Notes under the pieces: generated by a model
What the model saw: the letters and a program-made list of their open reading frames with translations, nothing else
Told to the model about the DNA's origin: nothing
Databases searched by the model: none
Made by a program: the position numbers and the translations under genes
From: Cepaea nemoralis
Taxonomy: Eukaryota; Mollusca; Gastropoda; Stylommatophora; Helicidae
Length of the DNA stretch: 64,000 nt
Assembly: GCA_014155875.1 (NCBI GenBank)
Contig: JACEFZ010017398.1
Coordinates: 398,501-462,500 of the forward strand
Direction: 5' to 3'
Shown here: positions 1 through 11,237 of the stretch, piece by piece
How positions within the stretch are numbered: position 1 is the first letter of the stretch
Layout: every line of letters begins with the position of its first letter

Positions 1-88
1 GGGATGTGTAGTGTCTCCAGATCTTTTTTCTCCATACAATGAAAATATTTTCAGAAATGTTGACAGTATGAAAGGAATCATCATTGGG

Positions 89-317
89 TTTTTTTTCCGC
101 ATATCCTTTACAGGACATCGCTGTCAACAGCAGCATCTTTCAGCTGTCTGTTGATTTCTTGGCAAGATTACGCTCAGTAGTTTGCCATTGCTTTCTGAGC
201 GGCCGGCTCAGTGTCCCGCAAGTCACCAGCGGGGGACGAACCGCTCCCGCTACGAGACTCTGCGTGACAAACGGGATTACGGAGAAAGTGTTGTAACCCC
301 TCAGCCAGAGAGACCGG
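89..317 (-). mobile_element. tRNA-derived SINE, full-length copy
   Basis: This is a SINE in minus orientation, about 229 bp long. Its poly(A) tail appears as the T run at 89-96. On the minus strand the head reads tggctgaggggtta (A-box-like) and then ggttcgtccccc (weakened B box), and the body ends in the shared 'ggatatgcgg' plus A run. It is flanked by the direct repeat catcattggg at 79-88 and 318-327, taken as the TSD. Related full copies lie at 13676, 21729 and 55227. It would be transcribed by RNA polymerase III and mobilised by a LINE in trans (known for the class). Confidence 0.8.
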
Positions 318-327
318 CATCATTGGG

Positions 328-1262
328 GGACGTAACATAAATAACATTAGGTATGCGGATGATACTTCTTCTTTGCGTTCATCCGGAGTGTTTTTTCAGA
401 TGTGATTGCGGTGTGTCTAGTTAGGCACCCTTGGATCGAAACCCTTAGGCCAACACATCCGGCTTTTAGCGTGCATTTTTGACCAGGTTAGCATTCCTGG
501 GATGCGGATGATACAGTATTGATTGCAGACAATGAGCAGAATCTGCAACATGTAGTAGATGCGATTTTTGCACACAGTGAACAACTTGGGTTAGAATTAA
601 ATTGTAAGAAGACACAGATTATGGTCATCACTAAGAAGAAGGGAATATGACAATGTAATATACAAGTAAATGAAAATATTCTTAAACAAGTGAATCAGTA
701 CAGTTATCTCAGAACAGTCATAACATCTGATGGGAGATGCTTTGAAGAAATAAGAACAAGAATTGCCATGGTGAAGGCAGCCTTTTGCAAGATGAAAAAC
801 ATACTGACCAATTAAAAGATGTCATTTGCAATGAGAAAGAGTGTTGAGGTGCTACATAGAACCTGAGCTTTTGTATGGATGTGAAGCGTGGACAATGAAC
901 AGACAAGCTAAAAACATCTGATGGCTGTGGAAATGTGGTTTCTGAGGAAAATGCAAAGAATACCATGGACAGACAGAGAAACCAATGACCAAGTCTTGCA
1001 AGAAACAAACGAAAACCGTAAACTAATTAGAGAAATTAGACGTAGACGGTCACAATTCTTTGGTCATGTTATGAGAAGAAATAAATTGGAGAACTTAGTG
1101 ACAACTGGCAAGATCAAAGGGAAGAGAAGAATGGTAGGGCAGAGAAGTAAATACCTGGATGGCTTGGCCACATTGTATAGGTCGAGAACACTGAGCTGAT
1201 CCACGATTCTAGTGAGATGGCAAAACATGACTGCCCACGCTTACTGGCATGGCACATTGATG
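328..1262 (+). pseudogene. RTE-type LINE fragment (LINE-B), RT to C-terminus, decayed
   Basis: This is a broken LINE copy. It starts at an IRYADDT-type RT motif C (about 348-365) and resumes at 502 with ADDTVLIADNEQ. It then runs through the RT thumb and a C-terminal region with 'MWFLRKMQRIPWT' and 'FFGHVMRRNKLENLVTTGKI' (921-1199). Internal stops and frameshifts are present. A 136-bp insertion at 366-501 splits the RT catalytic motif, with a 13-bp TSD (atgcggatgatac). Relatives are at 1800-2262, 7072-12560, 14150-14860 and 54965-55655. It is not functional. The RTE-like label rests on general motif resemblance. Confidence 0.8.
366..501 (-). mobile_element. 5'-truncated 3'UTR fragment of the Ingi-like LINE (LINE-C)
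   Basis: On the minus strand this 136-bp insert aligns along its whole length with the 3' UTR of the full-length LINE at 61160-61308. It shares 'cggatgtgttggcctaa', 'caatcac' and 'actccggatgaacg', and ends in a GAA-repeat tail. It is bracketed by atgcggatgatac at 353-365 and 502-514, the target-site duplication. It is a typical 5'-truncated LINE insertion inside LINE-B. Confidence 0.8.
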
Positions 1263-1799
1263 AAATGTCCTGAAAATCAACATTTAGGGTAGGTATGCTA
1301 AATATGAAGACCTCAAGATGTTTTTGCTCTGCATCTCATAATAAATCATGGGTAATGCAGGAAGGAAAGAAAAGTAGAAAGGGGAGAAAGGAGGAACGAA
1401 AGAAAAATAGAAAGGATAATGCAGGAAGGAAAGAAAAATAGAGAGGATAATGGAGGAAGGATAGGAGGAGAAAAAAAGAAAGATTTGTTTTCTATAAAAA
1501 TTTGTTCCGTGCTCATATTGTAGATATGAGGATGTGTTATCACAAGATGCAAAGAATAAACGTCACAGAAAAGAGATCAAATTATGAAACACACTGAAGA
1601 AAATAGACAACTAGTGTACATCATGCAAAACAGAAGGTTATCATGGCTTTGTCACAATATTCTTCTTTATTGTACACCTTTAGACATCGATATGAATGAA
1701 TCCAATAAAGCAGCAGTCAACGTGACTTTGCTGACATCCCCGTAGAGTTTCTCCTCAAACTGCTGCCTTGTTGGTAGACGGGGACAGTCAAGTGCCATG
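1263..1799. other. Gene-free stretch with purine-rich low-complexity DNA
   Basis: No gene is seen. A polypurine tract built from repeated ggaaggaaagaaaa-like words occupies about 1352-1475. From about 1640 to 1780 there is sequence resembling 53450-53550 (both contain 'gcagtcaac' followed by an 'acat.tcc..tag.gtttt' pattern), so this is probably an old interspersed repeat. Confidence 0.5.
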
Positions 1800-2262
1800 C
1801 AGGCTGAGTAGGCGTTCATGACTTTTCACAGATCTCAGTCTTTGGTGTTCTGGATCAACTCTGCAATGATATTCCTCCATGCCACTGTCTCAATCCATCC
1901 AGCATCATTTCTCTTTGCATGTCTCTGCCCCTCAATCTTTCAGTTGTCACGATGTTCTCCAATGCCTCTCTTCTCTTCACATGACCAAAGAAAGCTGTTT
2001 CTCTTTCTTTTTGTGTGTGTATATAATGTTCTAGTTTCATTAGCCACTTTCAGACAGTCGTTGTTAGTTACTTAGGCAGTCCAAGGAATTCACAACATTC
2101 GTCTCAGGAACCACATCTCTGTTGCTTCAAATTTTTCCTAATTTGTTCATTTACATTCCAAGATTCATTGACATACAGCAATACAGGTTCTATCTAGCAC
2201 TTTAGCACTCTTTCTTAAATTCAATGATAGTGACTTATTGCATAGGATACACTTCAAGGTAA
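1800..2262 (-). pseudogene. LINE-B C-terminal fragment, minus strand
   Basis: Minus-strand translation gives the LINE-B C-terminal hallmarks 'ETAFFGHVKRREALENIVTT' and 'MMLDGLRQWHGGIS' (1855-2040). Farther upstream are decayed traces of the RT-thumb-distal region around 2050-2260. Stops and frameshifts abound. It is the same family as 12223-12550, which carries the near-identical words FFGHVMRRETLENIVTTERS. Confidence 0.75.
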
Positions 2263-2439
2263 AATCCTGAACAATGGACATCATAGTTGAATGTACTGAG
2301 GCCACAGGCTTGATACAACATAATGATGTCACAGTATGAGAGATGGGCTTTTGTTACTGAAAATACTGGAGAGTAAGAGTACGTCCTAGAATAAGACTAT
2401 ATGACACATGTCTGCAAGTACTTCGGCACATAAACAGGA

Positions 2440-2720
2440 TCTGACCACCAGTCTTGAAACTGACCTACAGTTGAGAACAGGGACAATGATATGACTTCTC
2501 TAGAAAGCAATGGCAAATTACTAAAAGTTGAGAACAGGGACAGTGATATGACTTCTCTTCTTTAGAAATTTGCCATTGCTTTCTAGAGAACAGGGACAAT
2601 GGAATGATTTACTACTAAAGATAACAGGGACAATGAATGACTTCTCTAGAAAGCAAAAACTAATAAAGATGAGAACAGGGACAATGGAATGACTTCTCAT
2701 TCAGAAAGCAATGGCTACTA
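2440..2720. repeat. Irregular tandem repeat partly built from SINE sequence
   Basis: The phrase 'gagaacagggacaatggaatgacttctc' recurs four to five times with variation. It is interleaved with 'agaaagcaatggcaaattact' and its inverse ('aatttgccattgctttctag' at about 2566-2585), which matches the body of the local SINE family. It looks like a SINE-derived segment that expanded locally. The flanks 2263-2439 and 2721-2932 hold nothing I can identify. Confidence 0.55.
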
Positions 2721-2932
2721 AACTTCAACACCAAAGCTTGGACTGATTGATCTCAGGTATTTGTGTGTTAAAGAGGGGAGGGGTTGACTTCATGCATTGT
2801 TTTACCCCCATCTAGCTCAGTCTCTCTGGCCACTGCTGAGAGCATGGACTCTGAAGCTGCAGTGATGACCCCCAGTAGTCTCCAGAAAAATTCCATGTGT
2901 TGTCTGAATGGCCAGTAAAACATATTCTGCAG

Positions 2933-3830
2933 AGTGAAGTATCCTCTGAAGTCTATGCTCTGCGGAGTGAAGTATCCTCTGAAGTCTATGCTCTGGAGCA
3001 AAGTATCCTCTGAAGTCTATGCTCTGTGGAGTGAAGTATCCTCTGAAGTCTATGCTCTGTGGAGTGAAGTATCCTCTGAAGTCTATGCTCTGTGGAGTGA
3101 AGTATCCTCTGAAGTCTATGCTCTGTGGAGCAAAGTATCCTCTGAAGTCTATGCTCTGTGGAGTGAAGTATCCTCTGAAGTCTATGCTCTGTGGAGTGAA
3201 GTATCCTCTGAAGTCTATGCTCTGGAGCAAAGTATCCTCTGAAGTCTATGCTCTGTGGAGTGAAGTATCCTCTGAAGTCTATGCTCTGTGGAGTGAAGTA
3301 TCCTCTGAAGTCTATGCTCTGTGGAGTGAAGTATCCTCTGAAGTCTATGCTCTGTGGAGTGAAGTATCCTCTGAAGTCTATGCTCTGGAGCAAAGTATCC
3401 TCTGAAGTCTATGCTCTGTGGAGTGAAGTATCCTCTGAAGTCTATGCTCTGTGGAGTGAAGTATCCTCTGAAGTCTATGCTCTGGAGCAAAGTATCCTCT
3501 GAAGTCTATGCTCTGTGAAGTGAAGTAGCCTCTGAAGTCTATGCTCTGAAGTGAAGTAGCCTCTGAAGTCTATGCTCTGAAGTGAAGTAGCCTCTGAAGT
3601 GAAGTAGCCTCTGAAGTCTATGCTCTGTGAAGTGAAGTAGCCTCTGAAGTCTATGCTCTGTGAAGTGAAGTAGCCTCTGAAGTCTATGCTCTGAAGTGAA
3701 GTAGCCTCTGAAGTCTATGCTCTGAAGTGAAGTAGCCTCTGAAGTCTATGCTCTGTGAAGTGAAGTAGCCTCTGAAGTCTATGCTCTGTGAAGTGAAGTA
3801 GCCTCTGAAGTGTATACTCTGTGGAGCTCA
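2933..3830. repeat. 33-bp minisatellite
   Basis: More than 25 units of a 33-bp motif that reads tgaagtctatgctctgtgga followed by gtgaagtatcctc. Some units are shortened to 27-28 bp (ctctggagcaaag variants). From 3520 on, a second variant class (gtgaagtagcctc) takes over. Because 33 is divisible by three, several frames stay open on both strands and give 11-residue repeats. These are artefacts of the periodicity, not genes. It lies in the last intron region upstream of the paraplegin terminal exon. Confidence 0.95.
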
Positions 3831-3850
3831 ATTAAGGGGTGTAAAAAGAG

Positions 3851-3895
3851 CTTGCAATTTTTTCTCTTCAGCTTGCGACAACACTGCTGAAGAAG
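3851..3895 (+). repeat. Partial duplicate of a splice acceptor and exon start
   Basis: The segment gcttgcaattttttctcttcag plus the next 20 or so bases (cttgcgacaacactgctgaa) is a diverged copy of the real acceptor and exon start at about 3947-3990. It gives a decoy polypyrimidine tract, AG and a short coding stub (LATTLLKK-like) about 100 bp upstream. The stub then loses homology. It could compete as a cryptic 3' splice site. That is inference only. Confidence 0.65.
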
Positions 3896-3937
3896 GGTCC
3901 TTTCCTTTTGTTGACTACATGAAGACATAATCTGTAA

Positions 3938-4120
<183 letters not shown>

Positions 4121-5350
4121 CCTGTTCTTCTGCAGCTGTGAAATTCATAAAGTATTCCACATTGGGGCATAAAAACATTCAATCCGGAATTGAGTAGCAC
4201 ACTCATCTTTGCCTTATTTGGTATGAATTAATTGTCAAAATACCTCTCTCATTAGAGCACAGGCCCTCACCCAACATGCCAAGCCCTTTGTAGACATGTC
4301 CTGGTTTAGTTGGATTTTGTCGGATTTTGTCCAGGTTTTGTTGGATTTTGTCCAGGTTTGGTTGGATTTTGTCCAGGTTTGGTTGGATTTTGTCCTGGTT
4401 TAGTTGGACTGTGCAGCTAAAGTGTTCTACAGCATGAAGTAGTCAGTCTCATGCCAACCCACCTTAGTCTCCTCCTGTGACATGCATGGTAGGTTAGTGT
4501 TAAAATTGACCTGGCTATAAAATTGACCCAGTCTAACATAGGTGCCTGGAAATGTTTTTGGGAGTAAAGGCGGCTGGCGCGATGTTGGCCACAACACCAG
4601 TGAGAGCATTTAGAGCTAGCATCAAGGTGTAGACACGGGTTTTGACTTTTCTTTATTATACTAATCAATTAGTAACAGATTCTTTGAAGAATAATTTCAA
4701 TTAGGAACAGATTCTTTGAAAAATAATTATATTAGTAACAGATTCTTTGAAGAATAATTATATTAGTAACAGATTCTTTGAAGAATAATTATCTTTCTTT
4801 ACGTATGTAATTTATGACTTTCCTGACAATTGTATTGTTACTTGGAAACTTGAAAGTATGGTTATATTTTTAAAAAAAGCCTTGTAGAGAGAAATTAATC
4901 AACTGCACAGTGTGGTTCACCGCCAAGTGGCTTGGATGTCCACAGATCATATTCACCTGCTGAGTTGTCCAGCAAGATTCTCCAGTAGAGGTGTCTAGTA
5001 AGATTCATCCAGTAAAGTTCTAATAGAGTTGTAGTTTACTTTTAGAGCTGGTGACAGTCAAGTCTGTTGACTGTGTCCATAACTGTCCTCTATTGAAAAG
5101 TACAGATGAAGATATTGTTGAGGGGAACTAAACACACATTTGTTTATCAGGAGTGCAATTATGCCTGTTGAGTAAGTTGTACAGTTCTCACCACACAGAA
5201 TTGTATTTCACCAGTACATTTAGAAATGTACCAAGCACCATCAATATTTGCTTCATTAGAGCTTATATGTCATAATGAGCTGTATTTTGCAATTTGTTTT
5301 GTTTTTGAAAGAGTGATACATTTTGAATAAATCTACAAATTTTGAGCTTT
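4121..5350 (+). other. Probable 3' UTR and downstream region of the SPG7 terminal exon
   Basis: No further ORF is supported. The stretch contains a short tandem repeat of 'gttggattttgtccaggttt' (about 4305-4408). A second repeat is 'tattagtaacagattctttgaagaataat' (about 4655-4795). A conserved-looking word at about 4461-4500 (ccttagtc-cctc...catgcatggtagg) recurs at 13557-13592. An AATAAA at 5326 with a following GT-rich stretch could end the mRNA. Confidence 0.5.
5326..5331 (+). promoter_or_regulatory. Candidate polyadenylation signal AATAAA
   Basis: An exact AATAAA hexamer is followed about 15-25 bp later by 'tttgagctttgttgtgact', a GT-rich downstream element. It is the best placed signal for the SPG7 terminal exon, giving a 3' UTR of about 1.2 kb. 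An earlier non-canonical 'cataaa' at about 4146 is an alternative. Confidence 0.4.
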
Positions 5351-5669
5351 GTTGTGACTACTGAGTAACTTCTGAAAAATAACATTATCACAGCTTTCCA
5401 TTAACTAAAACAAGAATTGGGAGAATTGGGCAACCTTTCAGGGTTTATGATCACAAGAAGACAGCGCCCACAAAGAACTGAGCACTAACGCACAAGTCTC
5501 TGTATCTTAAACGCACTCAGTTAATTTCTCTCCCATGCACTCTGATAACTCCCTTACTGTTTTTCTTGCTTTACCTCCTCCCCACTTTGTCTCTCCCCCT
5601 CTCATTTTCTTTCACTTTCTCTATCTTACTGCCTCTCTATTCTTCCTCCTTTCTTCCCGGGATCTCATT

Positions 5670-6785
5670 TCTATCCATGCTGATTCATGTAGCCAAACTT
5701 CTAATTTTTATCCATACTGATTCATGTAGAAAACTTCTCATTTCTATCCATGCTGATTCATGTAGCCATTTCTATCCATGCTGATTCATGTAGCCATTTC
5801 TATCCATGCTGATTCATGTAGCCATTTCTATCCATGCTGATTCATGTAGCCATTTCTATCCATGCTGATTCATGTAGCCATTTCTATCCATGCTGATTCA
5901 TGTAGCCATTTCTATCCATGCTGCTTCATGTAGCCAAACTTCTCATTTCTATCCATGCTGATTCATGTAGCAAACTTCTCATTTCTATCCATGCTGATTC
6001 ATGTAGCCATTTCTATCCATGCTGATTCATGTAGCCATTTCTATCCATGCTGATTCATGTAGCCATTTCTATCCATGCTGATTCATGTAGCCATTTCTAT
6101 CCATGCTGATTCATGTAGCCATTTCTATCCATACTGATTCATGTCTGTCTCTTATACACAGCTATTTCTATCCATGCTGATTCATGTAGCCATTTCTATC
6201 CATGCTGATTCATGTAGCCATATATATCCATGCTGATTCATGTAGCCATTTCTATCCATGCTGATTCATGTAGCCATTTCTATCCATGCTGATTCATGTA
6301 GCCATTTCTATCCATGCTGATTCATGTAGCCATTTCTATCCATGCTGATTCATGTAGCCATTTCTATCCATGCTGATTCATGTAGAAAACTTCTCATTTC
6401 TATCCATGCTGATTCATGTAGCCATTTCTATCCATGCTGATTCATGTAGCCATTTCTATCCATGCTGATTCATGTAGCCATTTCTATCCATACTGATTCA
6501 TGTAGCCATTTCTATCCATGCTGATTCATGTAGCCATTTCTATCCATGCTGATTCATGTAGCCATATATATCCATGCTGATTCATGTAGCCATTTCTATC
6601 CATGCTGATTCATGTAGCCATTTCTATCCATGCTGATTCATGTAGCCATTTCTATCCATGCTGATTCATGTAGCCATTTCTATCCATGCTGATTCATGTA
6701 GCCATTTCTATGCATGCTGATTCATGTAGCCATTTCTATCCATGCTGATTCATGTAGCCAACTTCTCATTTCTATCCATACTGAA
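5670..6785. repeat. 28-bp minisatellite
   Basis: Roughly 35 units of a 28-bp motif, tagccatttctatccatgct then gattcatg, with occasional 11-bp insertions (aaacttctcat). Homogeneity is high. The array is interrupted once by a 16-bp foreign word at 6145-6160 (see separate entry). It has no coding potential. Flanking 5351-5669 is pyrimidine-rich with no gene seen. Confidence 0.95.
6145..6160. other. 16 bp identical to the Tn5/Nextera mosaic end
   Basis: ctgtctcttatacaca replaces part of a minisatellite unit. These are the first 16 of the 19 bases of the Tn5 transposase mosaic end used in Nextera libraries (established knowledge). No such word occurs in the neighbouring units. It is most simply a residual library adapter at a collapsed or gap-filled repeat, not biology. 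Confidence 0.7.
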
Positions 6786-6789
6786 ACTC

Positions 6790-7071
6790 CTTATTTCTGC
6801 CCATTCTCTAAAGGGTGAGGCAGATACTGCCGTTGGGGCATGTAGTTTCCTGCTATGGGTCTATGATATGATAGGGCCATGGCATTTGTTGGCCTGAATG
6901 CACAGAGCAATGGTGGCCAATATAAGTCTCCAAATACAGCAACATACATCCAACAAATACAGCAACATACAAATACCTCAGCATTTTGTTGTTGTATATC
7001 CCGTACAGCAATTGAATGTGAAGATTTTCGTACATTTAACCTCATAACCATGTCTCTAAGCTTCTACTCAG
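6790..7071. other. Gene-free stretch with interspersed repeat words
   Basis: It contains 'gatatgatagggccat..cattt.ttggcctga.tgca', also present at about 54520-54562. It also has three copies of a 'caacatacatccaacaaatacag' word related to the 24-bp minisatellite at 12795-12990. No gene is supported. The right edge at about 7072 is where the older LINE-B copy begins. Confidence 0.5.
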
Positions 7072-7124
7072 AATTATAATGAGAAGAACAAGAAAGAAAA
7101 TGGAAATTAGTGAAGAACATTCAT

Positions 7125-7613
7125 TCATTCAGTAGCATGTCCTTTGCAGAACTTCGCTCCCATAACAACCTTCCGGAAAACTTCTCGATCACAAGCAAGA
7201 TGTCCCGCGTCTGATACACCCATCTGGAGATCATCCACCACATCCTGCACCCATCTTCTCTTTGGCCTTCCTCTTCCTCCCTTCCCAGGCATAAACCCTT
7301 CCATTATTGTTCTCTCCAAACTTTCATGACGTTTCAAGTGACCAAAATACTTCAATTTTCTTTGTTTTATCGTCTTTAATAGCCAACCTTCTTCAATATT
7401 CAACTCTTGAAGTATGGATGCATTTGTTCTTTTCTTTACCCAAGATATTCTTAGAACTCGTCTATAATATTTATATTCAAAGGCGTTTATGCGCTGTTCA
7501 GCTTGTTTAGTAAGTGTCCATGTCTCACAGGCGTATGTTGCAATGGGAAAGATGCATGCTCTTAAAAATATAATTTTTGTAGTTCTGTCTGTCCTACTCC
7601 ATAATTTATTCAT
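7125..7613 (-). pseudogene. LINE-A C-terminal region
   Basis: A 162-residue segment continuing the RT protein after the frameshift: 'LWSRTDRTTKIIFLRACIFP', 'ATYACETWTLTK', 'RRVLRISWVKKRTNASIL', 'KLKYFGHLKRHESLERTIM', and 'GRGRPKRRWVQDVVDDLQ'. This thumb-plus-basic-tail layout is typical of RTE-like LINEs. It ends in a stop followed directly by an ATGAATGAATG tail, the element's 3' end. Confidence 0.85.
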
Positions 7614-7686
7614 CTGTTTTAGTCTTTGAAGAGCAATTGAATAGTCGCCGTTTAATTTCTTTCATTGTGTCACCAGTTGTTGGTAA

Positions 7687-9159
7687 TCAATGACCCAAGA
7701 TATTCAAAATTTTCCACCACCTCCAATTTTCCCCATTAATGTATATTTCTTTCTCCATAGTAGTTTTATCTGTATGCATTATCTTTGTTTTTGCTATGTT
7801 AAGATATAAGTTGCGATTTTCACTATTCAATTGGGTTGAGGCTATTAGGTTTTCTATGCCATTCTGTGTTGTGGATAGTAATACTGTATCATCAGCATAT
7901 CGAATCTCTGGTATGTCATGACCGCCGATATTTAGGGCATCATATAGCTCCCTGTTTATATCATCTCTTACATTTCTCATTATATTTTCGGCGTACAGGT
8001 TAAACAAATAGGGTGACAGCACGCAGCCCTGACGGACTCCTTGCTTGATGTCAAACCAATCTGATGTCTCGCCATCTATTCTAACTGCTGCTTGTTGGTC
8101 TAGATAGAGCATTTTTATGAGTTGTACTACATGTGATGGAAAGCCCATATTCCTCATGATTTCCCAAAGTTTCTGATGTTGTACACAGTCAAATGCCTTT
8201 GAATAATCCACAAAACATGAGAATAGGTTTACATTAAATTCTCTGCACTTCTCTATTATTAAACGCATGTTGAATATGTGATCTCTTGTTCCTCTTCCTT
8301 GTCTAAATCCAGCTTGAACCACGTTAATCTCTTCTTCCATTTTCTTACGAAGTCTTCCCATTATGACTTTTAGTAGAATTTTACTTGCATGACTGATCAG
8401 GGCAACAGTTCTATAGTTGGTGCATAATTTCAGGTTGCCCTTTTTTGGTATTGGAATGAAGATAGTTCTCTTCCAATCTTTTGGCCATATACCATATTTC
8501 CAAATCTTTGTACATAATGCATGATATATGTGTATGCTTTCTTCTCCTCCCGCTTTAATTAGTTCAGCTGGTATCTCATCACATCCAGGTGATTTACCAT
8601 TCTTCAGGTTCTTTATAGCCCAAGCAATTTCATCTAATGAGGGTTCAGGTTCTGTCTCTGCTGTCATTGGCTCATGTATCTCATTCATATCCTCACTGTC
8701 ACTCATATCATACATTCCACTGCAGTACTCCTGCCATCTTTCTAGAATTTGTCTAGATTCTGTTAAGGTATTTCCCATCTTGTCACAGATAACATTCAAT
8801 TGAGGTTGAACATTTCTTGTCAATAACTTAATTTCTTTGAACATTTCATAATCTCTTCCAGTCTTATGATATTGCTCTATTCTGGTACAGCAATCTTGTA
8901 TATATTGATTTTTGTCCTTTCTTGTGTTCTTTCTTATTTCTCGAGTTAAAGATTTATACTTCATCCTGCTGTTATCGGATTCATCTCCTTTCTGTTTCAG
9001 CTCCCTTCGTTGTTTTATTAATTCTAACGTGTCTGATGTAATCCATGGCTTAAGTTGCTTTTTCTTGGTCGGAATTAAATCTTTGGCTGCAGTTATCAAG
9101 ATATCTCTAGCTTGTACTGCCAGTTCATCAGGTGTCATTTCCTCTTGTACAGACATCAA
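7687..9159 (-). pseudogene. LINE-A reverse transcriptase domain
   Basis: A 490-residue ORF with the linker between EN and RT, then RT. Visible blocks are 'NLKNGKSPGCDEIPAELIK', 'NYRTVALISHASKILLKVI', 'QAGFRQGRGTRDHIFNMR', motif A 'CFVDYSKAFDCVQH', 'GVRQGCVLSPYLFNLYAENI' and motif C 'EIRYADDTVLLS', all with intact catalytic Asp residues. The true frame is open upstream of the first Met as far as about 9390. The end is a one-base frameshift in an A run, where 'INGENWRWWKILNILGH' replaces the expected NFEYLGSLIT-type block. No RNase H domain follows, as expected for the RTE clade. Confidence 0.9.
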
Positions 9160-9295
9160 GACCCCAAAGCGATTCCTAACTTCTATGTTGTATGCATCTG
9201 GTATTTTTGTGAGATCAAAACGAAGTGGCCTTGGTCCTCGGGTAAGCTTTTTGAGTTTTAATTTCAGATCTGCTTCTAATAACTGATGATCTGTA

Positions 9296-10171
9296 TCACA
9301 GTCTGCACTTCGTAGGGTTTTTGCAGATGTTATGCTTGATCTCCATCTTCTTTGTATTAAAATATAATCTATCTGATTTTTGGTAATACTGTCCTGGAGA
9401 CTTCCATGTGAAGAGTCTTCTTGGATGTTGTTTAAAAAGCGTGTTGGCTATCGTGAACTCATTTTCTGTGCAAAATTCAATTAATTTATCACCTGCATCA
9501 TTTCTATTTCCTAATCCAAATTTTCCTAAAACGTGTCTCTCATTTTCAGCTCTTCCTGCACCTACTTTTGCATTAAAATCTCCCATTATTATTGCTATAT
9601 CATTATGACCAATCTTATTTAATGTGTCTTGCAGTGTGTTGTAAAAATCTTCAATTTCGTCCTCCTCTGCTGTTGAAGTAGGTGCATATATCTGTATGAG
9701 AGTTGTGTTTTTTGGACGGCCTTTAAGTCTAATAGTGAGGATTCTATCACTAACTGGATTATATCCCATTAAAGCTTTTGCAGTTGTCTTATCTAAACAA
9801 AATGCCACTCCACTCTGGCCTCCGACGTCTCTACCAGAATAAATGAAAATACTTCCATTTTCAGTTGTAAAATGTCCCTTGCCGCTCCAGCGATGTTCAC
9901 TAATTCCTAAAATTTGAATGTTTAACCTCTCAATCTCATCACATACTACTTTAAGCTTTCCCTCATACAGACTTCTCACATTCCACGTTGCTATTCTCAC
10001 TCTGTTTCTTAGTCTGACACAGGGGATTTCCTTGGTAACACAGTCAGGATTAACTCCGTCATCACGATTACTAGTACTGGTCCCTGTGTCACACTCTTCC
10101 CCAGTGTTATCTGATCTGCCTGGCCTGGGGGTCTCGCCACCAGATCTCTTTCTTATTATGTTTTCTTTCAT
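9296..10171 (-). pseudogene. LINE-A apurinic-like endonuclease domain (frameshifted 3' end)
   Basis: This encodes the EEP-type endonuclease that nicks target DNA for target-primed reverse transcription. Visible motifs are RIATWNVRSLYEGK (about residue 58), 'ILGISEHRWSG' (the catalytic Glu block), 'IQIYAPTSTAEEDE' and 'IIMGDFNAKVG'. The frame is lost at about 9390, where 'WKSPGQYYQKSDRLYF' should read on as a KNQIDYIL-type block. That indicates a two-base deletion near 'ccaggacagtatt'. Downstream coding continues in the RT frame. The domain is otherwise well kept, so the insertion is young or the break is a sequencing indel. Confidence 0.88.
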
Positions 10172-10511
10172 GGTTGTTATGGTTTCTTGGCAAGTTTTGC
10201 AGAAGGTAGTTTGCCATTGCTTTCCTTATGGGCAGTGACTGTACTAGTCGGTGGCCATAGCCATTGTCTCTACTGATGAGATCATCTGCCTATCGCTGCA
10301 GAGTGCAAGACCATAACCAGCAACAATCTGTTGGCTGCTCTCACACTCCATCCACCACCTGCTTCCATGGCTTCACGTAACCTTGATCGGGGGGCTAAAC
10401 GGGTACTCCACCTTGCCCAAGGGTGTCCCATAGACTAACGGAGGAAAGGAGGCGTCTTACATCTCCTTTGATAGGTGATACCCCTACCCCGCTAACCGGT
10501 AGTGAAGAACA

Positions 10512-11117
10512 GTGTGGTTTTATGGAAGGAAAGGGTACAAACAATGCAATATATATATATTACGAACACTAATAGAAAGGTCAATAGAGAAACAGAGAGA
10601 CGTATATTTATGCTTCATAGATTATACTAAGGCATTTGATAAAGTAAAACATGATGAGCTGATTAAAATGTTGGAAGTTATCAACACTGATGGGAAAGAT
10701 TTAAGAATAATAAAGAATATATACTGGAACCAAGTAGCAGCAATTAAACTGGGAAATAAAGAGGGTAGTTACGAACAGATAAAGCTAGGAGTACGACAAG
10801 GGTGTGTCTTGTCACCCGATCTCTTCTCCCTATATAGCGAAGTAATGAGAGATATCAAAGATAAGCCAGGAATACTAATCGGAGGATATAATATAAACAA
10901 TATACGCTATGCAGATGACACGGTATTGGTGGTGGATAATGCAACAGACCTACAACAATTATTGGACATTGTAGTATCAGAGAGTGCACAGAAAGGACTC
11001 TCCTTGAATATCAATAAAACAGTAACAATGGTGATATCAAAGAAAATGGGGACACCAAAATGTGACATAGAAATAGAAGGGGAGATTCTCAACCAAGTGG
11101 ATAATTTAAATACTTAG
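10512..11117 (+). pseudogene. LINE-B reverse transcriptase core
   Basis: RT fingers and palm of the older LINE: 'YLCFIDYTKAFDKVKHDEL' (motif A), 'LGVRQGCVLSPDLFSLYSEV' and 'IRYADDTVLVVDNATDLQQL' (motif C), then the thumb 'GLSLNINKTVTMVISKK'. A frameshift at about 11115 ends the frame before the conserved YLG box. It is in frame with 7072-7112 once the LINE-A insertion is removed. Confidence 0.88.
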
Positions 11118-11237
11118 GGGCACTTATAACATCAGATGGAAGATGTACAACATAGCAGAATACGAGGAGCAGAATAGGGCAGGCAAAAGCCGCATTTCAG
11201 AAAATGAAGAGTATCTTATGCAATAAGTCGCTATCAT

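Larger units (their letters stand above)
7113..10499 (-). mobile_element. Near full-length RTE-type LINE (LINE-A)
   Basis: A 3.39-kb minus-strand LINE flanked by tagtgaagaaca at about 7104-7115 and 10500-10511 (the first and last bases overlap the element edge), a 12-bp TSD. It has a 5' leader of about 330 bp (10172-10499) with no ORF. EN coding (9296-10171), RT coding (7687-9159 plus open sequence up to about 9390) and a C-terminal region (7125-7613) follow, with a short (TGAA)n tail right after the stop. Three or four small indels break one long ORF. The leader contains a 'gcaatggcaaactac...ttgccaagaaa' module shared with the local SINE body. Confidence 0.9.

Noticed and set aside
2933..3830. 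Overlapping 80-137-residue ORFs on both strands with 11-residue repeats
   Set aside because: They arise because the minisatellite unit is 33 bp, a multiple of three, so no stop is introduced in several frames. There is no start context, splice structure or family match.
5670..6785. CRISPR-like regular repeat array
   Set aside because: Units are directly adjacent, without unique spacers, and the DNA is eukaryotic. It is a minisatellite.
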